In this document: piece by piece, positions 48,851 to 57,072 of the stretch
Layout: every line of letters begins with the position of its first letter
Position numbering within the stretch: position 1 is the stretch's first letter
From: Nocardia sp. NBC_01730
GTDB lineage: Bacteria; Actinomycetota; Actinomycetes; Mycobacteriales; Mycobacteriaceae
DNA length: 64,000 nucleotides
Assembly: GCF_035920445.1 (NCBI RefSeq)
Contig: NZ_CP109162.1
Location: forward strand, 5,580,001 to 5,644,000
Direction of reading: 5' to 3'
The notes under the pieces: model-generated
Database searches by the model: none
Seen by the model: the letters and a program-made list of their open reading frames with translations, nothing else
Told to the model about the DNA's origin: nothing
Translations under genes and position numbers: made by a program

Positions 48851-50179
48851 ATGCTCCTGCCACGTATAGGTCCTCTCAGATCAGCCGCGCGACAGACCGG
48901 AATCCGAAAAACAGTGATCGCCGCCTCGGCGGCAATCCTGCTGTTCGGCCCCACGGCGGCAGTAGCGACGGCTGAACCCGACCAGGCACCGAACCTGCCC
49001 GCCGAACTGGTGGCCGCGGTGACCCGCGATCTGAAGATCTCGCCCGACGAGTACCTGCACCGTGCGGATGTCGCGCAACAGGTTGCCGCGTTCGCCACCA
49101 ACGCGCAGCGGCAGTACCCGGCCGTTTTCGCAGGCTCCTGGCTCGACGAGGCAGGCAAAGCGGTCGTAGCGCTGGCCCAGGGGCCCGGCGCCGACGAGGC
49201 CAAGAAGGCCGCGGAGTCGGCCGGTTTCGAGGTGCGCAACGTCGCCAAGAGCGAGGCCTCGCTGCGTGGCGAGAAGAGCGCGTTCGAGCGGTGGCTGGAG
49301 GGCCAACCGGATGTGGTGCGGTCGCTGGTGCGTGGTGCGGTGATCGACACCGTCAACAACTCCATCGCGGTGCGCGTCGACCAGGCGGGCTTGCCGATGC
49401 CGAACTTCATCGATCCGGCGCGGATCATCGTGATGGCCCCGCCGGTGGCGGGTGAGGAAAGCACTCTGCAGGCAGGCGACATCGCTGGTGAGACGCAGCG
49501 CGGCGCCCTCGCGGCCGGCGACGCCTTCGCGTCGGTCGCAGGACGCAGCTCGCTGCGCTGCTCGCTCGGCTTCAACGGCATCGACCGCAACGGCAACACG
49601 GTGAACATCACCGCAGGCCACTGCAACCCGGACATCGCGTCGGCGGGCAGCGGCAACGCCGCGGGTGTCTACGAGCTGAACGGCGACCGGCTCGGCGCGC
49701 AGCTCGGTGTGTTCCAGAAGTCGGTGCTCGGCGAGCAGGACTACTCGATCGTGCGGATCAACGACCAGGCCAAGGATCGCTTCGCCAACAACGGCGTTCG
49801 GGCGCCCGGCGCGGCCCCGATCGCGGTCGACGGCGTGGCGACCCCGGTCGTCGGCGCTCCGGTCTGCAAGTCCGGTGCGCGCACCGGCTTCAGCTGCGGC
49901 GTTGTCAACGCGGTCGACCAGACCGTGCAGGTCGGCGAGCGTGAGCTCACCCAGAGCTTCTCGGCCAACATCTGCGCGCTGCCCGGCGACAGTGGCGGCC
50001 CGATCGTGACCGGCCGGCTGGCGCTCGGCATCTCCAGCGCCTCCTCGGTGGCCGACTACCCCGTGTGCGAGATCCCGAACCTGATCGGCGCCCTCACCGG
50101 CAACGTGCCGCAGCTTTTCGCGCAGCCGGTGCACGTGGTGCTCTCCGACAACCCGGGGCTTCGCGTCCGCACCAACTGA
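48851..50179 (+). CDS. second secreted S1 serine protease
   Basis: 442 residues with the same layout as its neighbour: signal peptide (VIAASAAILLFGPTAAVATA), prodomain (LPAELVAAVTRDLKISPDEYLHRA), and catalytic residues in NITAGHC, GEQDYSIVRI and PGDSGGPIV. The S1 pocket GPIVTGRLALGISSASS differs from that of the neighbour, so specificity may differ. A strong Rho-independent terminator follows 14 bases after the stop. Confidence 0.9.
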   Translation: MLLPRIGPLRSAARQTGIRKTVIAASAAILLFGPTAAVATAEPDQAPNLPAELVAAVTRDLKISPDEYLHRADVAQQVAAFATNAQRQYPAVFAGSWLDEAGKAVVALAQGPGADEAKKAAESAGFEVRNVAKSEASLRGEKSAFERWLEGQPDVVRSLVRGAVIDTVNNSIAVRVDQAGLPMPNFIDPARIIVMAPPVAGEESTLQAGDIAGETQRGALAAGDAFASVAGRSSLRCSLGFNGIDRNGNTVNITAGHCNPDIASAGSGNAAGVYELNGDRLGAQLGVFQKSVLGEQDYSIVRINDQAKDRFANNGVRAPGAAPIAVDGVATPVVGAPVCKSGARTGFSCGVVNAVDQTVQVGERELTQSFSANICALPGDSGGPIVTGRLALGISSASSVADYPVCEIPNLIGALTGNVPQLFAQPVHVVLSDNPGLRVRTN

Positions 50180-50193
50180 CCAGCAGGACCCGA

Positions 50194-50226
50194 AAAAGGC
50201 CGACAGCATTGCGCTGTCGGCCTTTT
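50194..50226 (+). terminator. Rho-independent terminator after the protease pair
   Basis: A 14-bp perfect stem (AAAAGGCCGACAGC with its complement) around ATTGC ends in TTTT, and A-tract and T-tract flank the stem, so it could work in both directions. It lies 15 bases after the second protease. Confidence 0.9.
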
Positions 50227-50318
50227 CGCCGTATCCGGCCCCTTTTTCCTCTGCCCTTGCGCGGCCTACGGCGGGGAACCCGTCGCGTGCCCCCGCACTG
50301 TTCCGGCATTCTGACTGC

Positions 50319-51206
50319 ATGTGTTTGGTGTTGATCGGCTGGCGCGCGCATCCGGACTACCGGTTGATCGTGGCCGCTAACCGGGACGAGTACTACACCC
50401 GGCCTGCCGAGTCCATGCGGTGGTGGCCGGAGGTGCCCGGGCTGCTCGCCGGGCGCGACACCGGCGCCGAGAGCAGGGTCGAGGGCGATCCTCCCGGCAC
50501 CTGGCTCGGGCTCACCACGCGACCACATGGCCGCAGCCGATTCGCCACGGTGACGAACGTACGCGATCCGAACGACGAACGCGCCTACGCCCGCTCCCGT
50601 GGCGCGCTGCTGATGGACTTCTTGCGCAGCGCGTCCGACCGTCATTCGGCCGGAGCCTTCCCCGGCCCAGAGAAGTATGTGCTCGACGTCGCGGCCGCGC
50701 CTGACGACTACAACGGCTACAACCTGGTGGTCTCCGACTTGGAGACGCTGTGGTGGCACTCCAACCGCAGCCCCGCCCAGCCCAGGGAACTCGTTCCCGG
50801 CTTCCACGGGCTCTCCAACGGCACGTTCGTCAGCTCCGCGGGTCTGACCGAGGATGCCCCGGATCCGACCGCGCCCCAACTCATCTGGCCCAAAGTGCAC
50901 GCGGGCCTGATCGAACTGCGACAGCTCGCGCAGTCCGATCCCGACGCGGTGGAGCGCTATTTCGCAGTGCTCGCCGACCGCACCGAGGCCCCGGACGACC
51001 ACCTACCGCACACCGGGGTTCCCCAGGAGATGGAGCGGACGCTGTCGGCCAGGTTCATCGGGCACACCTTGCACGGCACCAGGGCAAGCACGGTGCTGCT
51101 CGTGCGTGAGGATGGAACGTTCTCGATGGCCGAACGCTCCTTCGGCAGGCTCGGCCGCGAGATCGGCGAGGTGTCCTTCCGTGGCACGCTTGCCCTACCC
51201 GGATAA
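50319..51206 (+). CDS. NRDE-family (TANGO2-like) protein
   Basis: 295 residues. The family signature AANRDEYYTRP (residues about 20-30) follows MCLVLIGWRAHPDYRLIV, where Cys2 is the predicted N-terminal nucleophile after Met removal. Later conserved stretches are RFATVTNVRDP, YNGYNLVVSDLETLWWHSN and GLSNGTF. The Ntn-hydrolase-like fold is shared with human TANGO2, whose role in haem or lipid handling is debated. No activity can be assigned here. It stands alone before a strong terminator. Confidence 0.85.
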   Translation: MCLVLIGWRAHPDYRLIVAANRDEYYTRPAESMRWWPEVPGLLAGRDTGAESRVEGDPPGTWLGLTTRPHGRSRFATVTNVRDPNDERAYARSRGALLMDFLRSASDRHSAGAFPGPEKYVLDVAAAPDDYNGYNLVVSDLETLWWHSNRSPAQPRELVPGFHGLSNGTFVSSAGLTEDAPDPTAPQLIWPKVHAGLIELRQLAQSDPDAVERYFAVLADRTEAPDDHLPHTGVPQEMERTLSARFIGHTLHGTRASTVLLVREDGTFSMAERSFGRLGREIGEVSFRGTLALPG

Positions 51207-51209
51207 CGA

Positions 51210-51245
51210 CACGCGGCCCGCCCTCCGAAGAGAGCGGGCCGCGTG
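51210..51245 (+). terminator. bidirectional terminator between convergent genes
   Basis: A 12-bp perfect stem, CACGCGGCCCGC with its complement, encloses a 12-base loop. It starts four bases after the NRDE stop and lies 28 bases from the end of the convergent secreted-protein gene. Confidence 0.8.
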
Positions 51246-51273
51246 CTGATCGAGCGAGAGGCGTTCGAGCGAA

Positions 51274-52008
51274 TTACTTCGGAGCGACCGCCGTCGCCGA
51301 ATAGTTCCCTTCCGCCCACTTCGTGGTGCCGTCCGGCGCCTGCAGCGTGTTGATCAAGTCCATGCCCGCAATGGCCAGCGCGGGTCCACCGACGGCCACG
51401 GTGCCGAGGATGCCACCGATGCCCGCACCCGCGATGGCGGCGGGGATGCAGCCGATACCGAGGAGCGGCAGGCCGAGGATACAACCGATCACGCCGCCCA
51501 AGACGACACCGACGGCGGTGCCGAGGAAGCCGCCCACGGCGGTGGCGATGCCGAACTGGCTGGCGAACTCGTTCTGCGCACGCGAGTTCTCCAGCGGCGA
51601 GGCGATCGGCTGCGCGACGATGTTGACGGCATTGACCGGCTTGTCCTTGGGGACGGTGACACCCTGTTCAGGGGTCAGCTCGAGCACCGTGGCGTCGTCC
51701 TTGACGACCGGCTTCACCGGGACGAGGGTCTCGGCGACCTTGAAGGCGATCGGGAGCGTCAGAACCGCGTTGCCCTGACCGTCCTTGATCTTGTAGACGT
51801 CGTCTTCCTTGACGTCCTCGGAGGACTTCGCGAGTTCGAACGTGCCTCCCTTGAGCGTCGTCACGACGGTCTTGTCCACCAGCTTGACCGAGTACCGGAT
51901 CGGCTGGTCAGGTGTAGCCGCCGGCTCGTCGGCATGTGCGGTCCCCAGGCCGATGGTCATCGCGCCGATGACCATCGCGGCAGCCGCGGTGGTTCTGCGG
52001 AGTTTCAT
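51274..52008 (-). CDS. secreted protein with a glycine-rich hydrophobic C-terminal half
   Basis: 244 residues. A signal peptide with a likely AHA-DEP cleavage (AMVIGAMTIGLGTAHADEP) is followed by a beta-rich soluble part (YSVKLVDKTVVTTLKGGTFEL), and then a long hydrophobic stretch with GxxxG-like patterns (TAVGGFLGTAVGVVLGGVIG and the following AIAGAGIGGILGTVAVGG) that could insert into a membrane. The pattern is seen in many Nocardia exported proteins of unknown function. I do not recognise the family. Confidence 0.65.
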   Translation of the reverse strand: MKLRRTTAAAAMVIGAMTIGLGTAHADEPAATPDQPIRYSVKLVDKTVVTTLKGGTFELAKSSEDVKEDDVYKIKDGQGNAVLTLPIAFKVAETLVPVKPVVKDDATVLELTPEQGVTVPKDKPVNAVNIVAQPIASPLENSRAQNEFASQFGIATAVGGFLGTAVGVVLGGVIGCILGLPLLGIGCIPAAIAGAGIGGILGTVAVGGPALAIAGMDLINTLQAPDGTTKWAEGNYSATAVAPK

Positions 52009-52365
52009 TCAGTTTCCAATCCATGCATCAGGTCGTCGTCCACCAGCGGATCTGCACGCGCGAGCTCTTTCTCATCAAATCCGGTGGCAAATCCGGATCC
52101 TCCCCGAGCAGCATGCAGACAGGCACAGCAAACAGAACGTGGTGAGCCTAATAGAACGTCACGCTTTAAGCGAGATCCCTTATCAGGCATGGGGACCAAG
52201 CCAATCCGCACCGATTGGCCCCTAATCCCTCGGCGTTTACGGTAGTTATCACCCGCAAGCCCGCCCAAATAGGCAAACCGTGATGTTGATCACAGATAAA
52301 TGGTGAGTCGAGCCCCGCCCCGCGGGCTACAGCCCAAAGGCCGATACTACGATGGACACCAGTTA
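52009..52365. other. intergenic region upstream of etfD
   Basis: No gene is supported. It separates the divergent secreted-protein gene and etfD and, from its length and lower GC, probably carries both promoters. An open frame continuous with etfD starts at 52300, but homology and a ribosome site support 52462. Confidence 0.5.
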
Positions 52366-52394
52366 TTACTGGCGGGTAACTTACCGCCAGTTAG
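52366..52394 (+). promoter_or_regulatory. paired TTAC-N6-GTAA operators in the etfD leader
   Basis: TTACTGGCGGGTAA (52366-52379) is followed 15 bases later by TTACCGCCAGTTAG (52381-52394); together the segment has ACTGGCGG and CCGCCAGT as 8-bp inverted arms. TAGGAT at 52392-52397 could be the -10 element. TTAC-N6-GTAA palindromes are typical of TetR-type regulators of acyl-CoA metabolism in this order; the regulator is not in the window. Confidence 0.5.
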
Positions 52395-52461
52395 GATACG
52401 AGCCAACAGGGTGGTGCCAGAACCGCCCTCGCTCGTGTTGCCTCTAAAGAAAGGTCGCGAC

Positions 52462-55400
52462 ATGAATGCCCTGACAGTGACGCTGGGCACGATTGGGGCG
52501 ACGCTCAGCCTCCTGTGTTGGGCGTCGTTCATCGGCGGCGTCCGCAACATCGCGCGGGCCATCATGGTCGGACAGCCCGCGCCGGATCGCTGGCGGCCGT
52601 TCTTCCCGCGGTTCAAGCAGATGATCGTGGAGTTCCTCGCGCATACGCGCATGAATAAATTCCGCACCGTCGGCTGGGCGCACTGGCTCGTGATGATCGG
52701 CTTCATCGGCGGCGCCATCCTGTGGTTCGAGGCATACGGGCAGACGTTCGACCCCGAATTCCACTGGCCGATCATCGGCAACTGGGCGATCTACCATCTG
52801 TGGGACGAGATCCTCGGCATCGGCACGGTGCTCGGCATCACCACCCTGATCATCCTGCGTCAGCTGAACCACCCGCGACTGCCCGAGCGGCTGTCCCGGT
52901 TCAGCGGCTCGAAGTTCGGCCCCGCCTACGTGATCGAGGCGATCGTGCTGATCGAGGGCCTCGGCATGATCTTCGTGAAGGCGGGCAAGATCGCGGCCTA
53001 CGGCCACTCCAACGCGGCCACCGACTTCTTCACCATTCGGGTGGCCGAACTGCTGCCCGCAAGCCCCACCCTGGTTGCGCTGTTCGCGTTCGTCAAGCTG
53101 ATGTCCGGCATGCTGTTCCTGCTGCTTGTCGGTCGCAACGTCACCTGGGGGGTGGCCTGGCACCGGTTCTCCGCGTTCCCGAACATCTACTTCAAGCGTG
53201 CGGACGACGGCGGCGTCGCCTTGGGTGCGGCCAAGCCGATGATGTCGAAGGGCAAGCCGGTCGACATGGAGACGGCCGATCCGGACACCGACACCTTCGG
53301 TGCCGGCCGGATCGAGGACTTCTCCTGGAAGGGCTGGCTGGACTTCACCACTTGCACCGAGTGCGGTCGCTGCCAGTCGCAGTGCCCGGCCTGGAACACC
53401 GGCAAGCCGCTCTCGCCCAAACTGTTGATCATGTCGCTGCGTGATCACGGCTACGCCAAGGCGCCCTACCTGCTGGCCGGCGGCCGCAAGGCTGGGTCTG
53501 GCGACGAGGCCGGCCTGGTCGACGCCGAGGGCAACCCGAACGAGGCGAAACTGGCCCGAATCCCCGAGGCCGCGAAGGCCGAGGCCGAGCGTCCGCTGGT
53601 CGGCGGCGAGGACGTGAACGGCATCATCGATCCCGAGGTGCTGTGGAGCTGCACCACCTGTGGCGCGTGCGTCGAGCAATGCCCGGTGGACATCGAGCAC
53701 GTCGACCACATCATCGACATGCGCCGCTACCAGGTGCTGATCGAGTCGGAGTTCCCGTCCGAGCTCGCGGGTCTGTTCAAGAACCTGGAGAACAAAGGCA
53801 ACCCTTGGGGTCAGAACGCCAAGGACCGGCTCAACTGGATCAACGAGCTGGACTTCCAGATCCCGGTCTTCGGTCAGGATGCCGACAGCTTCGACGGCTA
53901 CGACTACCTGTTCTGGGTCGGCTGCGCGGGCGCCTACGAAGACCGCGCCAAGAAGACCACCAAAGCGGTCGCCGAGCTGCTCGCCACCGCCGGTGTGAAG
54001 TTCATGGTGCTCGGCGCCGACGAGACCTGCACGGGCGACTCGGCGCGCCGCGCGGGCAACGAGTTCCTGTTCCAGCAGCTGGCGCAGCAGAATATCGAAC
54101 TGCTCGACTCGGTGTTCGAGGGCGTCGAGGATCGCAAGAAGAAGATCGTCGTCACCTGTGCACACTGCTTCAACGCGCTCAACAACGAGTACCCGCAGGT
54201 CGGCGGCAGCTACGAGGTCGTGCACCACACCCAGCTGCTCAACCGCCTCGTGCGCCAGAAGCAGCTGATCCCGGTGGCGTCGATGTCGCAGAACGTCACC
54301 TATCACGACCCCTGCTACCTGGGCAGGCACAACAAGATCTATAACGCGCCCCGTGAACTGATGGCCGCGTCCGGCTCGAACCTGGTCGAGATGCCTCGGC
54401 ACGGCGAACGGTCCATGTGCTGTGGCGCCGGTGGCGCGCGGATGTGGATGGAAGAGCAACTCGGCAAGCGCATCAACATCGATCGAGTGGACGAGGCATT
54501 GGACACGCTCACTGCGTCTGATGGCCGCTCCGGAAGCTCCGCGGCGTCGAAGATCGCGACCGGCTGCCCGTTCTGCCGCGTAATGCTCACCGACGGCGTC
54601 ACCGCGCGCCAGGAGAAGGGCGAGGGCGAAGGCGTCGAGGTCGTCGACGTCGCCCAGCTGATGCTGGACGCCATCGAGCGCGTCGAGCCCGGAAAGCTGA
54701 CCGGGAACCTCACCGTCATCCAAGAGCCGAAGGCACCCGAGCCCGAGCCGGAGCCCGCCCCGGCCGCCGCAACTCCCGAGCCTGCCAAGGCCGCGCCGAC
54801 CGGTGGCGGTCTGGCGATGAAGGGCCCGGCGAAAGCACCCGGTGGCGGCGGACTCGCGATGAAAGGCCCGGCCAAGGCACCCGGCACCAAGGCACCCGCT
54901 GCCGAACCCGCGGCGGCCGAGGCCACATCGGCGCCCGCCGCGCCAGTCAAAGGCCTGGCCATGAAGGGCCCTGCGAAGGCCCCTGGTGGTCTGGGCATGA
55001 AAGGCGGAGCGAGGGCACCCGGCACCAAGGCTTCGCCTGCTCCTGCCGCCGAGTCGGCCGAATCCACGCCCGCGGCCGAGGCTCCCGCTGCCCCGCCGGT
55101 CAAGGGCTTGGGGATCAAGGGCGGCGCCAAGGCGCCCGGACTCGCCATCAAGGGTGCGGCCAAGGCGCCCGGCGCGAAGGCGGCCGCGACTCCTGCCGCC
55201 GCCGCTCCGGCCGAGACAGCCACCGACGCGGCTGCTCCGGCCGACTCGGCTCCGACAGAAACCAGTCCGACGGAAGCGAAGCCGACGGTGCCCGCCAAGG
55301 GTCTGGCCATGAAGTCCGGCTTCAAGCGCCCCGGTGCCAAGGCACCGGGCGCAAAAGCTCCGGCAGCCGCGTCAGCCGCGACGGAGGAAGCGCCCGCCAC

Positions 55401-55557
55401 GGAAACCACCGCGGTCCCGGCCGAATCCGCCTCCGAGCCCGAGCAGACCACCAACGGCACCGGCGGTAACGGAGCACCCGAGGTCACGCCGCCCGCCGCC
55501 AAGCCGGGTGGCCTCGGTTTCAAGTCCGGCGCCAAGGCGCCCGGCCGGAAGAACTGA
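52462..55557 (+). CDS. etfD: EtfD-like membrane Fe-S oxidoreductase with long repeat tail
   Basis: About 1031 residues from ATG 52462. Five or so transmembrane helices (residues 1-230, NarI-like) precede two 4Fe-4S motifs (CTECGRCQSQCP and CTTCGACVEQCP) and two CCG domains (VGCAGAY, CTGDSARR, CAHCFNAL; DPCYLGRHNKIY, MCCGAGGARM, CPFC). The mycobacterial counterpart Rv0338c passes electrons from electron-transfer flavoprotein to the quinone pool during acyl-CoA oxidation. From about residue 780 the protein carries eight or so copies of a GLxxKGxxKAPG motif in an Ala/Pro-rich tail. Position near iniR and aspC matches M. tuberculosis, although orientation differs. Confidence 0.85.
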   Translation: MNALTVTLGTIGATLSLLCWASFIGGVRNIARAIMVGQPAPDRWRPFFPRFKQMIVEFLAHTRMNKFRTVGWAHWLVMIGFIGGAILWFEAYGQTFDPEFHWPIIGNWAIYHLWDEILGIGTVLGITTLIILRQLNHPRLPERLSRFSGSKFGPAYVIEAIVLIEGLGMIFVKAGKIAAYGHSNAATDFFTIRVAELLPASPTLVALFAFVKLMSGMLFLLLVGRNVTWGVAWHRFSAFPNIYFKRADDGGVALGAAKPMMSKGKPVDMETADPDTDTFGAGRIEDFSWKGWLDFTTCTECGRCQSQCPAWNTGKPLSPKLLIMSLRDHGYAKAPYLLAGGRKAGSGDEAGLVDAEGNPNEAKLARIPEAAKAEAERPLVGGEDVNGIIDPEVLWSCTTCGACVEQCPVDIEHVDHIIDMRRYQVLIESEFPSELAGLFKNLENKGNPWGQNAKDRLNWINELDFQIPVFGQDADSFDGYDYLFWVGCAGAYEDRAKKTTKAVAELLATAGVKFMVLGADETCTGDSARRAGNEFLFQQLAQQNIELLDSVFEGVEDRKKKIVVTCAHCFNALNNEYPQVGGSYEVVHHTQLLNRLVRQKQLIPVASMSQNVTYHDPCYLGRHNKIYNAPRELMAASGSNLVEMPRHGERSMCCGAGGARMWMEEQLGKRINIDRVDEALDTLTASDGRSGSSAASKIATGCPFCRVMLTDGVTARQEKGEGEGVEVVDVAQLMLDAIERVEPGKLTGNLTVIQEPKAPEPEPEPAPAAATPEPAKAAPTGGGLAMKGPAKAPGGGGLAMKGPAKAPGTKAPAAEPAAAEATSAPAAPVKGLAMKGPAKAPGGLGMKGGARAPGTKASPAPAAESAESTPAAEAPAAPPVKGLGIKGGAKAPGLAIKGAAKAPGAKAAATPAAAAPAETATDAAAPADSAPTETSPTEAKPTVPAKGLAMKSGFKRPGAKAPGAKAPAAASAATEEAPATETTAVPAESASEPEQTTNGTGGNGAPEVTPPAAKPGGLGFKSGAKAPGRKN

Positions 55558-55643
55558 GCCCAGCCTCCGAAGAACGGAAGAGCCCGGGTCCTTGAAGTGC
55601 TCCCCAGAAGTTGGACTGTGAAACTCACTTCCTTCTACCGCCA

Positions 55644-56186
55644 CTAACAGTCCTCGAAGAAGGCTTTGATGTACCCCACCGACTGGTAGACGTAGTCGTA
55701 TCCCCAGCGGAGCACCGAGAGGTCTGGTTCGGGGTCGGTGAAGAGAAGTTCTCCGTCCCAGCACTTTTCGAGGATGTAGCGAGCTCGGGAAATGTGCGGG
55801 GTGAAAGTGACGACGATGACGCGGCGCCAGTTGTCGGCACGGGCGAGGCGGGCGAGTTCGCGTCCCTCGCCGCGGGTGGTGCGCGGGGAGGGGTCGAAGC
55901 AGGTGACCTCGAAGCTGTAGCCGCCGTGACAGATCCGGTTCACCAGCCCGCTGTTCTCGTAGGGATCGGAGAACAGCACCCGCGGTGCGTACCCCTCGCG
56001 CGCCAGGCGGAGGCCGAGTTGTTCGCGCCCGTCGTGCGCGCCGCCCAGGACGAGAATGGCGTCCGCCGGGGCGGGTATGTCGGTGCGCGGGCGCACATAG
56101 ACCGGCCACAGCGCCACCACGGCAACGGCGACCACGAGGACCACGCCGAGCAGGGTCCAGGTCCACCGATGATGTCGTCGCACCAC
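55644..56186 (-). CDS. YdcF/DUF218 membrane-anchored protein
   Basis: 180 residues from GTG 56186 (a second GTG follows directly). One N-terminal transmembrane helix (WTWTLLGVVLVVAVAVVALW) precedes a DUF218 domain with AILVLGGAHDGREQLGLRLA, VLFSDPYENSG, RTTRGEGRELARLA and VIVVTFTPHISRARYIL. DUF218 proteins (SanA, ElyC, YdcF) act in envelope integrity, and some bind SAM-like ligands. It is convergent with etfD, 86 bases away. Confidence 0.8.
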   Translation of the reverse strand: MVRRHHRWTWTLLGVVLVVAVAVVALWPVYVRPRTDIPAPADAILVLGGAHDGREQLGLRLAREGYAPRVLFSDPYENSGLVNRICHGGYSFEVTCFDPSPRTTRGEGRELARLARADNWRRVIVVTFTPHISRARYILEKCWDGELLFTDPEPDLSVLRWGYDYVYQSVGYIKAFFEDC

Positions 56187-56327
56187 GCCGATGCTAGCTG
56201 GGCGGCGGGAAGGATCCCGCAGGTCAGGGCGTTTCGCCGACCGAAGTCACCGCATGTACATCTGCTGTTGCCCGGACCCTTGCCCCGGTGACGTCGCGCG
56301 GCCACCGGCAGGGTTTACCAATCGATC

Positions 56328-56943
56328 ATGCGATGCACAGTCTTCGGAACCGGGTATCTCGGGGCCACGCACGCTTCGGCCGCCGATTCCTCAACGCAGG
56401 CTTGGGATTCGGCGGCGGCTGCCTACTGAAGGACATTCGCGCGTTCATGGCCCGCTCCCGCGAACTGGGCGCCGACCACGCGGTGGCCCTTCTGCGCGAG
56501 GTGGACAACATCAACATGCGCCGCCGCACCAAGGCGGTGGACATGGCCGCCCGCGCCTGCGGCAGATCGCTGCTCGGCGCCAACGTCGCGGTGCTCGGCG
56601 CGGCGCTCGAGCCGGAATCCGACGACGTCCGCGACTCGCCCGCGCTGAACGTGGCAGGCATGATCCAGCTGCACGGCGCGGTGGTGACCGTCTATGACCC
56701 TGAGGCACTGGAGAATTCGCGCCGGGTGTTCCCGACCCTGAACTACGCGACCTCGATCACCGAGGCGTGCCAACGCGCCGACGTGGTGCTCGTCCTCACC
56801 GAATGGAACGAGTTCACGGCGCTGCGTCCGGAGGACCTGGACCGAGTAGTGCGAGCCCGCAGCATCATCGACGGCCGGAACTGTCTCAATCGTGCCACCT
56901 GGAGAGCCGCCGATGGGTGTACGCGGGACTCGGCACGCCGTAG
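56328..56943 (+). pseudogene. UDP-glucose 6-dehydrogenase pseudogene with internal deletion and frameshift
   Basis: ATG 56328 starts MRCTVFGTGYLGATHA, the exact N-terminal Rossmann motif of UDP-glucose dehydrogenase, which ends at 56375. It is joined, in a different frame, to the C-terminal half (GRRFLNAGLGFGGGCLLKDI and DGRNCLN), so roughly 240 codons have been deleted. The catalytic Cys is kept but most of the NAD domain is missing. A second frameshift near 56915 restores WVYAGLGTP before TAG 56941, as expected at the normal C-terminus. In M. tuberculosis the intact gene (udgA) sits beside dcd, and dcd is at the window end here. The loss is beyond rescue by read-through. Confidence 0.85.
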
Positions 56944-57072
56944 AGTTGCGAGGCAAGGCGGGACTACTGGCCGGATGACCAGTCCTGCCTCAAGCACAAC
57001 TGATCGTCGACGGTAGGGTCCGTCCAGCGGACCTCCGCCGAACGGACGGCGCAGGCTCGCATGTCGTGACGC

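Noticed and set aside
52444..54723. 759-codon minus-strand frame opposite etfD
   Set aside because: Antisense to conserved Fe-S motifs.
56288..57016. A short functional UDP-glucose dehydrogenase
   Set aside because: The NAD-binding half is missing and the true N-terminus is present upstream in another frame, so this is a pseudogene.
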